DNA of 64,000 nt from Epithemia pelagica (taxonomy: Eukaryota; Bacillariophyta; Bacillariophyceae; Surirellales; Surirellaceae): NCBI GenBank assembly GCA_946965045.2, contig OX337238.1, positions 3,286,001-3,350,000 of the forward strand, given 5' to 3'. The first letter of the stretch is position 1. Every line of letters begins with the position of its first letter. The position numbers and the translations under genes are program-made. The notes beneath the pieces were generated by a model. That model saw only the letters and a list, made by a program, of their open reading frames with translations. It was not told the origin of the DNA and did no database searches. Shown in pieces: positions 1 to 9,940 of this stretch.

Positions 1-81
1 AGTATCCAAGCTGTACGTAGGCGCGTGAATGAGACCATTCGAGTTGTGTCAAACGGGCACAAAGAAAGGAAATTGTTTCCG

Positions 82-1254
82 ATGAACGACAACACGGATT
101 GGCAGGAGAACGCACGATTGTCAGGACTCGTCTTTTTAACCAACGACGAGGGCAACCATGACGATCCGCCGGAATGGCATGAATTCAGAACTGTGCTGAA
201 TGAAAGAAGATCTAGACATTCGTGTCTGGTTGTTCGTCATGCGGACAATTCTCTTCGAAAAACCATTGTCGTATTGGGTGGCATGACAGGTCCGCAAAAC
301 GAAACTGTCAATTCCGTTCTTCTTTGGAATCCGGAAAACGGAAACTGGTGCCAGGGACCATCCATGATCGAAGCACGAGGAGAGTTGACAGCGGTGGTTT
401 GTGGTGACAATATATATGCCATGGGTGGTCGCAACTCCAGCGGCGAGGTCTTAAACTCTATTGAAAGAATCTCAATCCAGGAATTATTGCACTCGTGGAC
501 ATTGATGGACAGCAGCGCAAGCAACACCACGGCAACATCCGCATGGCAAACTTTTCATTGTTGTTTGAGTAAGCCACGAGCGGGAGGTAAGGCTGTCGCA
601 GTACAAGACCAATACATTGTTTTGGCCGGTGGGACAAGTATTGTTTATGAGGATCCAATGGATTCTGTCGATATCTTCGATACACACCTTCCGTATTTGC
701 GCTTCCCATTTGCTGGACCATGTCTCAATTTTCCTCGTGATGATTGTCACATGGACATTGTACAGAACCGCATTTTTGTTATTAATCCGTCATGGATTCG
801 TGACAATGACCCTTCAGTGGAATATCTGGATTTTGATCCATCTTGCTTGGATACAACAAGTCGTGGTGTGAGATCCGTGGAATTGCCATCGACTTCCATG
901 TCGTGGAAGGTACACGAAGATCGGACGATTTCGCGTCTCATGGCTAAGGCGGTGGTACGAGTAGGATCCTGTTTGGTGCTGCTCTGGCCGGGGTCTGTTC
1001 ACGATCAAACTGTTTTTGACACAAAACGAAACATTTCATGGCAACTTCCTGTAGCTGACTCCTTGGATCTTCTTGATTGGCCATGCATCGCGGTCTCCCT
1101 TGCAAGTGGAATTCTTTGTTTCGACATGAGCAAAAGTGGACCAAGGGGATTTCGACTTGGACTGGTCGACAAACAGTCTCTCTTGTTCCATCGCCTGTTG
1201 AATCTTTCGAATGGGCAAATTCAGTCACTGATTCCTCGCCGCCAGACTGGATAA
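82..1254 (+). CDS. Kelch-repeat protein K1 (intact)
   Basis: The 390-residue product belongs to a Kelch family present at least seven times in this window. The first in-frame ATG (82) lies just before the family N-terminal block ARLSGLVFL. Glycine-pair Kelch blades are visible as VVLGG, YAMGG and VLAGG; a fourth blade is degenerate, reading VINPS where paralogs have VVGG. The C-terminus has the family signature LVDKQSLLFHRLL followed by QIQSL. Kelch blades fold into beta-propellers that bind protein partners. There is no BTB, F-box or enzyme domain, so the partner and role are unknown. The frame is uninterrupted. Unlike K2-K5 it is on the plus strand and lacks the cluster's conserved 5' flank, because the window begins only 81 bases upstream. 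Confidence 0.85.
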   Translation: MNDNTDWQENARLSGLVFLTNDEGNHDDPPEWHEFRTVLNERRSRHSCLVVRHADNSLRKTIVVLGGMTGPQNETVNSVLLWNPENGNWCQGPSMIEARGELTAVVCGDNIYAMGGRNSSGEVLNSIERISIQELLHSWTLMDSSASNTTATSAWQTFHCCLSKPRAGGKAVAVQDQYIVLAGGTSIVYEDPMDSVDIFDTHLPYLRFPFAGPCLNFPRDDCHMDIVQNRIFVINPSWIRDNDPSVEYLDFDPSCLDTTSRGVRSVELPSTSMSWKVHEDRTISRLMAKAVVRVGSCLVLLWPGSVHDQTVFDTKRNISWQLPVADSLDLLDWPCIAVSLASGILCFDMSKSGPRGFRLGLVDKQSLLFHRLLNLSNGQIQSLIPRRQTG

Positions 1255-1462
1255 TCCTTTACGCACGCACGCGCAAGAACCAAAAGGAGCAATTGCAGTC
1301 CCAGTGCCCGTTGAATCAGGGCACAGTTGGTGCCAAAGCATCCTTTGAGGCTTTACCTCTTGTAGTTTTCTTGGAGTATAAAGAACATATGTCTATAGTA
1401 TGGCTCGTTTCGGCTTTTCAACCGTGTGCAATATGTATTGGTGTTTTCTCATTCGCTGCTAC
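1255..1462. other. Intergenic stretch downstream of K1
   Basis: Short non-coding stretch between the K1 stop and the decayed Band-7 copy. No gene or repeat was recognised. Confidence 0.5.
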
Positions 1463-1606
1463 GAGCCATCATTGAAATTGTCCGGAGGATTGTTGGTGAC
1501 GGGAAGGTCATTGACCCCATTTCCCATGAAGAATCGGCCAACCGTTCCGTGGCTTTGACACCCTTCCACAACAAGAGTTCGTCGGAAATGCCCGATTTCG
1601 CAATGT
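1463..1606 (-). pseudogene. Decayed copy of the Band-7 gene 3' end
   Basis: This stretch aligns with the last part of the neighbouring Band-7 coding region (about 1713-1889) in the same orientation. Shared blocks include GACGGGAAGGTCATTG, CCATTTCCCATGA, GAATCGGCCAA and TCGGAAATGCCCGA. Small gaps relative to the intact copy destroy the frame. It is a direct partial duplication immediately downstream of the functional stop codon. Confidence 0.75.
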
Positions 1607-1708
1607 GTCACAACCCTATTCACAAAAGAGATAATTACGTAGCGAGAAAGAACATTTCTATACGGCTTTTTTCAGCAGATTATCAATGTTTCCACCTTCA
1701 CTATACAA

Positions 1709-2671
1709 TTAGACACCATCATTGACATGGTCCGGATCATTGTTGGTGGCACTCAAAATGACGGGAAGGTCATTGGCGCCATTTCCCATGACAATCACCT
1801 TGGTATTGCAAGAATCGGCCAAGCGTTCCGTGGCTTCGACACCCTTCCACCGCAAGAGTTCATCGGAAATGCCCGAACTCACAATGCGTTGAAAATCGGC
1901 AATGCCCTGCGCCTCAATCGCCTTGCGTTCCGATTCTTGTCGTTCCTTGGCCAAGACAAATTGCATTCGTTGCGCTTCTTGTTCGGCCTTGACCTTGGCT
2001 TCAATGGCTTGGGCCAATTCGGTAGGTAAGGTGATATCTTTCAACAAGACATCTTCAATAATGATTCCACGAGGTCCCAGAGTTTCCGTCAGTTCTTTTT
2101 TCAAGGCTTCTTGAATGACACTTCGACCACTGGTATACAAATCCTTGGCCGCACTTTCCGATGTCAACCCCCGTGTAGCCGACGCCGCTTCGGGTTCCAC
2201 CACGACCGAGACATAATCCTCTCCCACTTGCGTCAACAATTCTCCCGCCTTGGTCGGATCCAAGCGAAACAAGACGGCCGTATCGAGTTGCACCGAAAGG
2301 CCTTCCTTAGTCGGACACGTGTTTTGTTCATCCAGTTTTTGCGTCTTGGACGACAACTTGGTGACACGAGTCACGGGAGAGGTCAAATACAAACCAGGTT
2401 CATAGCTTTGGTAGTCACCCAAGGTGATGGCCACGCCAATTTCGCCCGGTTGGACCACGGTCAAGGAACACAGCATGAGAAACATTGTTAGGAGCATCAC
2501 CATGGCCATGACAAAGCGGAAGCAGGACTCGGCTTCGCTTGCTGTACTGGTGGTGGTTGATTTGGTTCGTGCCGTTCGTGCCGTTCGTTCCAGGGGCTGT
2601 CCCACCACCAAGGGTGCCGTTTCGTCCACAGCATGTGGTGAAGATGATGATGATGATACGTCCATGGTCAT
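1709..2671 (-). CDS. Band-7 / SPFH (prohibitin-like) membrane protein
   Basis: The 320-residue product starts at MTMDVSSSSSS (ATG at 2671; a second ATG at 2665 is possible). The order is a low-complexity cytosolic head, one strongly hydrophobic helix (MAMVMLLTMFLMLCSLTVV), then an SPFH domain opening with PGEIGVAITLG, and a long charged coiled-coil (AIEAKVKAEQEAQRMQFVL) of the prohibitin/stomatin type. SPFH proteins oligomerise on membranes as scaffolds; which membrane is not evident. The open frame runs on upstream to 2917, but that extension enters the LTR of Copia-1 and is not real. A copia insertion and a hAT insertion lie upstream of the start, so native promoter sequence has probably been displaced more than 10 kb. 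Confidence 0.85.
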   Translation of the reverse strand: MTMDVSSSSSSPHAVDETAPLVVGQPLERTARTARTKSTTTSTASEAESCFRFVMAMVMLLTMFLMLCSLTVVQPGEIGVAITLGDYQSYEPGLYLTSPVTRVTKLSSKTQKLDEQNTCPTKEGLSVQLDTAVLFRLDPTKAGELLTQVGEDYVSVVVEPEAASATRGLTSESAAKDLYTSGRSVIQEALKKELTETLGPRGIIIEDVLLKDITLPTELAQAIEAKVKAEQEAQRMQFVLAKERQESERKAIEAQGIADFQRIVSSGISDELLRWKGVEATERLADSCNTKVIVMGNGANDLPVILSATNNDPDHVNDGV

Positions 2672-2865
2672 GTTTGTCGTTGCCGTTCGTGTCCGTGCTG
2701 TGATCAACGCTGCCTCTTTCGTTGTTCCTTTGTGAGGTCTCCACCCAACACTACGAACGAGATGTTGTTGTTGTATGTGGTTGTTGGAATCTTCCACGCT
2801 GTGTTTGGTTTGGAATGTTTTGTGACCCAATACATGTGAGACTTCTGTCACGGTCACTTGGCACG

Positions 2866-3131
2866 TGTCACGGTACGACAAAGAACCGCCTCCTTTCATT
2901 CCAATCCAACTCACCAAAATTTATCGCACCAAGAAATCGACCTCACCAAATCACCTTAGTTTAGCAAACATAACTTTCAGAACAACAAAATTTACATACA
3001 ACACAATGATTCACCTTTACACGCACCTCGACAATGGCGTACGGAACATTCGGAAATTTGGAATGCCACAGCGCCAAATTGCCAAAATTCACTCCCCATC
3101 GGAACGTTCCAAAAACTCTCTAACAACGACA
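2866..3131 (+). repeat. Copia-1 5' LTR
   Basis: 266-bp long terminal repeat with TG...CA ends, identical by eye to 9952-10217. It should carry the element's promoter and lies about 195 bp upstream of the Band-7 start codon, in the opposite orientation to that gene. Confidence 0.95.
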
Positions 3132-3146
3132 GGTTATAAGCCCAAG
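3132..3146 (+). other. Copia-1 primer-binding site (half initiator-tRNA-Met type)
   Basis: GGTTATAAGCCCAAG follows the 5' LTR directly. It resembles the GGTTATGGGCCCA-type site of Drosophila copia, which is primed by an initiator methionine tRNA fragment cut in the anticodon loop. Copia-2 has the related GGTTATTGAGCCCAA at the equivalent place. Confidence 0.65.
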
Positions 3147-3440
3147 CGTTATCACTGGAGTTTGGTACTAATACTTTCATACTGTCTCATGTCACAGTTG
3201 CTGAGAAACAGTTTACTTAAGCCTCTAATCGTGTTGCGACAGAATGCTATTATGCCTTCCGCATCAACCCGAACTCTTACCGCCTCCTTCAAAGGCAAGT
3301 GGGAGTCAACTTCTTCGGTCTCCCAAAAGACGAGAGGACATCTTTCGAGGTTCTCACAGTTTCGTTGCACGAATCCTGTTGAACGAGTTCCCATCCCCTC
3401 GAAGCCTTTGACTTACCTTTTCCCTTTTCGACCTTTGACA

Positions 3441-4925
3441 ATGACTGAAGCCGAAAGCACGGAGACTGGCATTCCTGCCACCCCTGACTCGAAGAGCTCT
3501 TCCGGCGGGACGACCCCTCTCTCCACGGGTCCGTCGCCTGGCGATTCTGGATTCCTTAAGACCCCGATTCAAACTCCGACCCTCAAAGATGTGACTATGA
3601 ATGGGATCACCTTTACCAAGAAGAAGACGCGTACTTTCGAGTTGGGCGCATTTGCTGAAACTGTTACTCCCAAGTACCGCGAGACCTTGTCTGGCAAGGC
3701 TCTCTTCGACTTTCGTAACGAGGCGGTTGCAGCTTTGGACGATCACTTTACCTTATCGACTGCTAGTATCCGTGTCACTGATGACAAGACATTCTTCGTG
3801 CATAACAACAAGGTCATGAAACAACTTTACAATTTGAAGACTCGTCTCACCAGCTATTGTATGCAATCCGTCTTCGCTATCCTCCCGATTGACCCATCTA
3901 CCGGGGATCTTGACGAAACGAAGCCTACTGTTAGTATTATTGACAAAGCGTGCATCCTTTCTGAAGCTCAGGTCCGGCTTAGCAATCAAGCCTATGCTGA
4001 GAACTCAGACTCACGTCTCCATCCCCAGAACCTATCGTGGAGTCAGGACCTTCTACTCTCTTCGTGCGACGCTAGCCTACGTGCGGATTTGGAACACCGC
4101 CTCATTAGCATTCCCGAAAATGAACAAGGCGGGCCCCTTATCCTACACATGGTTCTCAACCAACTCATGTCAACCACGCATGAAGCTGCTCGAAACATCA
4201 TTCGTCGCCTTGAAACTCATTCCGTGACTGACTACCCTGGGGAGAATATTGCTAACTTTTGTGCTACGTTCAATAATGCTGTGATGCGTTTAAGCGTGAG
4301 TGGGCATGTACCTACGGACATTGCAAATATCTTCTTTATTCAGTTACAGACATGCACTGTGCCCAAATTTCTCAGTCTCTTGGAGGCTTTCGAGAACACC
4401 GATGCACCCATTTTGTCCGACTTCATGCTCCTTCGTGAACGCGTCATCAAGAAATATAACGATCTTCTTCTTGCGAACAAGTGGCTTCCTACTACGATTG
4501 ACCACGCCAGTTCGTCCTTCCAGAGCAAGAGTTCTTCTCCACAAGGCAAGTCTGGTGATTCTGGTTCTGGCGGTCGTCGCTCCTTTCCGATTGACACCAC
4601 ACCACCGGCTGATGGTGCAGCGAATTGGCGTCCTCACCCCGGCAACCCATCCAAGAAGCAATACTGGTGTGGTTTGTGCCCTAATGGTCTTCCCAACGGG
4701 CTTGGTCGTTGGGGTAACCATAGCACGGACCGCCATGATCCAAACAAGGTCAAACAGCGTACTCGCACCACCGCCAACCGTACTTCTACTACACCCACTC
4801 CGACAACAACGGCTGCACCCAACACTTCGACTTCATCTGTGTCCGACGACACTGCCGCCGATGATTCGAACACCGGTACTACTGCTTCCGTTGCGTTGCT
4901 CTCCTCTTTGCGGGATTTTTCTTAG
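3441..4925 (+). CDS. Copia-1 gag polyprotein
   Basis: Capsid/nucleocapsid-type polyprotein, about 494 residues if it starts at MTEAESTETG (ATG 3441); the same frame is open from the LTR, so a longer N-terminus cannot be excluded. The middle is a helical capsid-like region. Near the end is a zinc-finger-like cluster, YWCGLCPNGL then HSTDRHD, a CxxC...H...H arrangement rather than the usual CCHC knuckle. A Thr-rich tail ends at TAG (4923-4925). The pol frame is already open from 4865, so gag and pol overlap by 61 bases in the -1 relation. The last sense codons contain a run of five T residues. Confidence 0.8.
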   Translation: MTEAESTETGIPATPDSKSSSGGTTPLSTGPSPGDSGFLKTPIQTPTLKDVTMNGITFTKKKTRTFELGAFAETVTPKYRETLSGKALFDFRNEAVAALDDHFTLSTASIRVTDDKTFFVHNNKVMKQLYNLKTRLTSYCMQSVFAILPIDPSTGDLDETKPTVSIIDKACILSEAQVRLSNQAYAENSDSRLHPQNLSWSQDLLLSSCDASLRADLEHRLISIPENEQGGPLILHMVLNQLMSTTHEAARNIIRRLETHSVTDYPGENIANFCATFNNAVMRLSVSGHVPTDIANIFFIQLQTCTVPKFLSLLEAFENTDAPILSDFMLLRERVIKKYNDLLLANKWLPTTIDHASSSFQSKSSSPQGKSGDSGSGGRRSFPIDTTPPADGAANWRPHPGNPSKKQYWCGLCPNGLPNGLGRWGNHSTDRHDPNKVKQRTRTTANRTSTTPTPTTTAAPNTSTSSVSDDTAADDSNTGTTASVALLSSLRDFS

Positions 4926-4969
4926 GGCGGACATCCCTCCAATGTTCCATTGCCCTTTTACCGCTCAGA

Positions 4970-7900
4970 TTGGAGATCTCTTTTTCTTTACATATTTGTT
5001 GGATGGTTACTTGGATGATGTCCCTTTGGTTGTCGATGTCGGCTGCTTCGTGTTTTGGTTTTGACTCTTTACCGGTTTACTGTTTCCCTTTTACTTGGCC
5101 GTGTGTATACTCTTTCTGCTCGCGCTTTTACGTTTTCTTCAAGATTCCATGGTGGCAATTTCAATGGTCCTTCGGTCGTCTCAGTTGTCGGTTATCGCGC
5201 TCTCACGTATTCGGTTCCTTCTTCTGGCTCTGGTATCTCTTCTGTGGCGTCTTCGATTCTACGTTGATTGTTGGTTGTCACGCTTTGCGACTTGGTCGGC
5301 ACTCCTCTCCCTTACTGGTTCATTTGGATAAACTTGACTCGGACTCGCTTTTACCCACTCGCTTCCCTCCCAGTGGTTTTGATTCGCGTCTTGGTTTGGG
5401 TGCTCATGTTGTCAACTTGACCTCTTTGTCTCGGCTGATTCTCCACCACCGACTGACTGTGTTTGGAGCTGCTGCAGATCCGCTCCGTACTCCGTTTCTA
5501 CCTACACGGCTCTGGGGCGAGAATTTTGGTCGACGACGACGCAGACGATTCCAGCCATCGACTGCCCTCTACCTTAGCTACCTCAAGGGACTCGATGATG
5601 ACAGTATTTCCAACCTAGTCTTGATGGCGTTCCTAACACCTGTTGACGATTGTTGCTTTTGGGATCCTGTGTTATGGGACAAGTTTTCGGACGGACTGGG
5701 ATTCGAGCTCGAACCACCTTTGCACACGTTGTCACCTCTTTGGACACCAACTTACGATATCTCACCCATCTTAGACTACTGGTACGACTCTACCTTCGTA
5801 CGACACCAAGCTGCACACGACCGTCACGCTAACGATCTTCGACTCGGAGAACTGGGACACGACTTTAGTAACTTGCTGCGTTGCTCGAGCGAGACTGTGC
5901 GACAAACTTGTCATCATGCTGCCTTCCGATTCGATCCTACCGTCTTTGTCAACACGAACAAAGACCAGACACGTAAAGAAGACCCTTTACTTTCAGTGAT
6001 CTTGGACACAGGAGCTTCACACGGGCTGACCATGAGTGCCGAAGACTTTATTGAACTTACATATGGTAACTTCGGGTCAATGTCAACTGCAGCGTCAAAC
6101 AACCAGTTTCCTATCATTGGATCTGGTATCGTCGCATACGACGCAATAAGCGAAAACGGAGAAATTCAACGATGGACTTACCCGGCCAATCTCTGTCAAG
6201 CGGCCGGAACTCGACTCTGCTCTCCTCAAGTCTGCGCTGACTACCTGAATCTAGATCGACGATATCCCAGTTTTGAAAGCAACCATGTTTTTGCCAGTCT
6301 CCAAACAAGTTCCAAAACTGATCGCCTTACCGTACCAATCGATCATGAAACAAATCTCCCGATCGTGAAGGTCAAGCATCACCGTCCTGAAAAACACACG
6401 AGGAAACGGCCTTCGCACTGTCGATGTGGTTCGACTCGATGGTGTCGATGCGTCTCAGCTGAGTCCATGAGTGTACCATCTCAAACAATTAGTCAGATGC
6501 TGAACGCACACCCAATTCCAGACTTGATGACTGACGAAAATCGAAATTTATCCAAGGCACAATGGCAATTGCTTCTGGATCATCAACGACTGGGTCACAT
6601 CGGAATGCGACATGTACAACGACTTTATTCTCCTCTCGGGTCCGGTGCACCGACTACACACAACGAAAATGGTGACTCATGTCTGTTACCACGTTTCCAA
6701 TCGTCCACCAGCTGCGAGATTCCCAAATGTGAAGCATGTCTTTTAGCTAAGGCTCGACGTCGTCCCACACGCGCAACAACAAAAGTTCCAAACAAGCAGT
6801 GTCGACCGATACCTCCCACAACGGACTTGAAACCAGGGGATCTCGTCTCCATCGATCATTTCGAATCCTCGGTACGCGGTAGATTGTTGCATACACGCGG
6901 GCGAGAATTGCCACAACATCGATATTGCGGTGGAAGTCTGTTCTATGACCACGCATCTCAGGCCATCTTCACATACCCCCAGGTCTCATTAGCCAGTAGC
7001 GATACCATTCACTCGAAAGAGTCCTTTGAAGATCTCGTCCGGCAGTTGGGCCACTCAGTTCGTCACTACCACACTGACAATGGTGTCTTTACGTCGGACG
7101 CTTTCCGTCAGTCACTCAGTCAAGATCGCAACCAGCACCGCCCTTTGCACACTCGATCCGGTACAGGCGCCCACCATCAAAATGGGAATGCCGAGCGAGG
7201 CATTCAAACCGTCACCCACATGGCCCGAACGATGATGCTGCACTGTCATCTCCGTTGGCCTGAAGCCTTTTGTCCGACACTTTGGCCTATGGCTCTTTCC
7301 TACGCCACGTGGATCTACAATCATGTCCCTTCCGACGCAACGACCTTATCACCGATGGAACGCTTCACCGGAAGCAAGATGAACTGTGAGTATCTCCGAC
7401 GACTGCGAGTGTGGGGTTGTCCGGCGTATGTGCTTCACGCTCGTCTCCAAGATGGGAAGAAGCTGCCCAAATGGAATTCCCGAGCTAAACGCGGACAGTT
7501 TCTTGGTTTTTCGCCGTCTCATTCGACCACGATCGGACTCATCCGCAACTTGGAAACGAACAACATCACTCCACAATTTCATGTGGCATACGACGAACAG
7601 TTCCACACTGTGGCTAGCTCGTGGACACCGCCGCCGACCGACTCTCCGTTGCCCGACCTTTTCACTCGTGATTTCTACTTGGACGGCTATGACGAAACGC
7701 TCGACGGCCCTTTGCCCGAGCTTGACTCGGAATGGTCTCTCGACGACGAACCATCTGCTCCTGCTTCGAGGCCACCTCCGATCCGTCCTGATGTTCCTTC
7801 GATTCCCACCATGCCGGAGGGCGAGAACGCACCACCCGCTTCTCCGTCCAGTCCACACTTACCGCACTTCCCACCTGTGAGCACTCCTGCCCGCGAACTT

Positions 7901-9721
7901 TCCCAAGAACCGGGCGAGCCACCGTTGGACGTCCCTCTTGCACCAGACTTCGAAGAACCGGGCGAGCCACCTTTGGAGCCATCTGTCGACCAACCGGGCG
8001 AGCCACCGTTGCATCCACCCGCTGACGAACCGGGCGAGCCACTGTTGGACCAATCTCCCGTTCGTCCACGTCGTCAACGCCATGCTCCACGCCGTTTCCC
8101 CGACCCTGATCGACACGTACGTTTCCAACTGCCACCAACTGAAAGCCAATGGGCCAACACAACGCGAAGCTTGAACCACTCTCCGCACTGTCTTGGATTC
8201 CACATGAACCAACTCGACTGGACAGTGCCTCCAGATCCTACCTCTGACACTGTGGCAGCTCATTTCGAACAGGTGTATCACCGACAAGCAACAAGTACTC
8301 TCGGGTTGATTGATGAGTGGGACCCCCGTTTTCTCGCGGCCAAAGCCTTCGACGCCGACACACCCTCAGTCTTTGAAGTCCGTCACATGTGCGAAGAGGA
8401 ACGAACCAAGTGGTACATCGCTATGGACAAAGAACTCAACGAACTCGAAGCGAAAGGAACCTTCCGTCTGGTCCCACGTTCCAAGGCAGCCGGCAAAGAA
8501 ATCGTCGATACCATGTGGACGCTTAAACGCAAACGTCTTCCTGACGGCACCATCTCACGTTACAAAGCGAGACTTGTCGTCCGCGGTGACCAACAAAAGG
8601 CAACATTCGACAAGGAGGACACTTTCGCACCAGTCATCGACTGGCCAGCCGTCAGACTCATGCTCATCCTCTCACTCCAACATAACCTTACCACAGTCTC
8701 TATCGACTTCAAAAATGCCTTCGTTCAGTCCAGCTTGCCGGAACCCATCTTCGTGAACCTACCAAAAGGATACGGCGGAGGCCACACAGACCAAATCCTC
8801 GAAGTAACCAAGAGCCTATATGGCGACTGCAGAGCCCCACGGCTCTGGTATGACCATCTCAAGGCCCAACTATCGAAGCTCGGACTGAAACCCGACGGGT
8901 CCGACCCATGCCTGTTCTGTAAAGAAAACGTGGTGTTAGTCACGTATGTCGACGACGCCATCATCTGCGGCACGGACCAAGACGCTGTCAATGAGATTTT
9001 GAACGGACTTAAGAAGTTAGATATGGACTTCGATCATCTCGGCGACTTACCCACTTACCTGGGTGTGCAAATTACCCGCCATGAGGATGGCAGCATGGAG
9101 TTGAAACAACCTCACTTGACCGAAAGCATCATTGCAGCGCTGGGACTGACCGACAGTCGGGCAAAGGGAACACCAGCCTCTCGCACAATCGGTAAGGAGA
9201 CAGACAAGCCACCTCTTGACGAAGGGTTCAACTACCGCTCCGTGGTGGGCATGTTATTATACTTGGGCAATAACACACGCCCAGATTGCGCCTTCGCTAT
9301 ACACCAAGCGGCACGCTTCAGTAATAACCCTCGCCAACCCCACGGCGAAGCCCTGAAACGAATTGGCCGCTATCTACAAGGCACCCAAGACAAAGGCCTC
9401 ATCTTGCATCCATCAAAGGACATGACGTTGAATTGTTACGTGGATGCGGACTTCGCTGGAATCTGGGGCAACGAAGACCCTCATGACTCAACATCCGTGC
9501 GTTCACGCACCGGATTTATCATCACACTCGGAGACTCACCGGTGACATGGTCCAGCAAGCTTCAGACTGAAATAGCACTTTCAACGATGGAAGCGGAATA
9601 CATTGCCGCAAGCACAAGCATGAGAACCCTGTTACCATTGCGACGACAACTCTTAAAACTCACCTCTTTCCTTCAACTGCAATCGCCCGACACATCCATC
9701 GTAACAACCAAGCCGCCCTGA
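4970..9721 (+). CDS. Copia-1 pol: protease, integrase, reverse transcriptase, RNase H
   Basis: The frame is open from 4865 and has no convincing own start (4970 is a TTG), so it is probably expressed by -1 frameshifting from gag. Counting from 4970: an aromatic/hydrophobic leader (about residues 1-115); protease DTGAS at 346; pre-integrase zinc finger HQRLGH (538) to CEAC; integrase D629, D703 (HTDNG) and E742; a Pro/Glu-rich linker with four EPGEPPL-like repeats; reverse transcriptase with YVDD at 1326; RNase H with YVDADFAG and STMEAEY. SLYGDCRAPRLWY replaces the more usual SLYGLKQAPR. The frame stops at 9721 inside the last RNase H block; the true continuation is one frame away (9697-9930). 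Confidence 0.9.
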   Translation: MEISFSLHICWMVTWMMSLWLSMSAASCFGFDSLPVYCFPFTWPCVYSFCSRFYVFFKIPWWQFQWSFGRLSCRLSRSHVFGSFFWLWYLFCGVFDSTLIVGCHALRLGRHSSPLLVHLDKLDSDSLLPTRFPPSGFDSRLGLGAHVVNLTSLSRLILHHRLTVFGAAADPLRTPFLPTRLWGENFGRRRRRRFQPSTALYLSYLKGLDDDSISNLVLMAFLTPVDDCCFWDPVLWDKFSDGLGFELEPPLHTLSPLWTPTYDISPILDYWYDSTFVRHQAAHDRHANDLRLGELGHDFSNLLRCSSETVRQTCHHAAFRFDPTVFVNTNKDQTRKEDPLLSVILDTGASHGLTMSAEDFIELTYGNFGSMSTAASNNQFPIIGSGIVAYDAISENGEIQRWTYPANLCQAAGTRLCSPQVCADYLNLDRRYPSFESNHVFASLQTSSKTDRLTVPIDHETNLPIVKVKHHRPEKHTRKRPSHCRCGSTRWCRCVSAESMSVPSQTISQMLNAHPIPDLMTDENRNLSKAQWQLLLDHQRLGHIGMRHVQRLYSPLGSGAPTTHNENGDSCLLPRFQSSTSCEIPKCEACLLAKARRRPTRATTKVPNKQCRPIPPTTDLKPGDLVSIDHFESSVRGRLLHTRGRELPQHRYCGGSLFYDHASQAIFTYPQVSLASSDTIHSKESFEDLVRQLGHSVRHYHTDNGVFTSDAFRQSLSQDRNQHRPLHTRSGTGAHHQNGNAERGIQTVTHMARTMMLHCHLRWPEAFCPTLWPMALSYATWIYNHVPSDATTLSPMERFTGSKMNCEYLRRLRVWGCPAYVLHARLQDGKKLPKWNSRAKRGQFLGFSPSHSTTIGLIRNLETNNITPQFHVAYDEQFHTVASSWTPPPTDSPLPDLFTRDFYLDGYDETLDGPLPELDSEWSLDDEPSAPASRPPPIRPDVPSIPTMPEGENAPPASPSSPHLPHFPPVSTPARELSQEPGEPPLDVPLAPDFEEPGEPPLEPSVDQPGEPPLHPPADEPGEPLLDQSPVRPRRQRHAPRRFPDPDRHVRFQLPPTESQWANTTRSLNHSPHCLGFHMNQLDWTVPPDPTSDTVAAHFEQVYHRQATSTLGLIDEWDPRFLAAKAFDADTPSVFEVRHMCEEERTKWYIAMDKELNELEAKGTFRLVPRSKAAGKEIVDTMWTLKRKRLPDGTISRYKARLVVRGDQQKATFDKEDTFAPVIDWPAVRLMLILSLQHNLTTVSIDFKNAFVQSSLPEPIFVNLPKGYGGGHTDQILEVTKSLYGDCRAPRLWYDHLKAQLSKLGLKPDGSDPCLFCKENVVLVTYVDDAIICGTDQDAVNEILNGLKKLDMDFDHLGDLPTYLGVQITRHEDGSMELKQPHLTESIIAALGLTDSRAKGTPASRTIGKETDKPPLDEGFNYRSVVGMLLYLGNNTRPDCAFAIHQAARFSNNPRQPHGEALKRIGRYLQGTQDKGLILHPSKDMTLNCYVDADFAGIWGNEDPHDSTSVRSRTGFIITLGDSPVTWSSKLQTEIALSTMEAEYIAASTSMRTLLPLRRQLLKLTSFLQLQSPDTSIVTTKPP

Positions 9722-9930
9722 ATCTCTCCACCAAAGATCCACCTCGCATGACACCGCGGTCCAAACATATCGCAATCAAATATCACTGGTTTAGAGAGAA
9801 ACTATCACCAGGCAAACATGGAATCAAGATGCGCCCAATCGCCACAGACGATCAACTTGGCGATTGTTTCACGAAACCCCTCGAACTCGGACCTTTCGAA
9901 ACCGCACGGAAGAAGATCCTCGGCTGGTAA
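9697..9930 (+). pseudogene. Copia-1 RNase H C-terminus in a shifted frame
   Basis: This frame encodes the expected copia tail: NNQAALNLSTKD, then TPRSKHIAIKYHWFRE and GDCFTKPLE, ending at TAA 9928-9930. It is offset -1 from the main pol frame, so an indel near 9695 separates it from the rest of pol. The usual catalytic Asp-Asn pair is read here as Asn-Asn, so this RNase H end may be inactive even if the frame were bridged. An assembly error is possible. Confidence 0.75.
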
Positions 9931-9940
9931 CTTGGCTCCG

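Noticed and set aside
2672-2917. N-terminal extension of the Band-7 frame
   Set aside because: It runs into the Copia-1 LTR, begins with a non-ATG codon, and precedes the natural MTMDV start; a fortuitous open frame.
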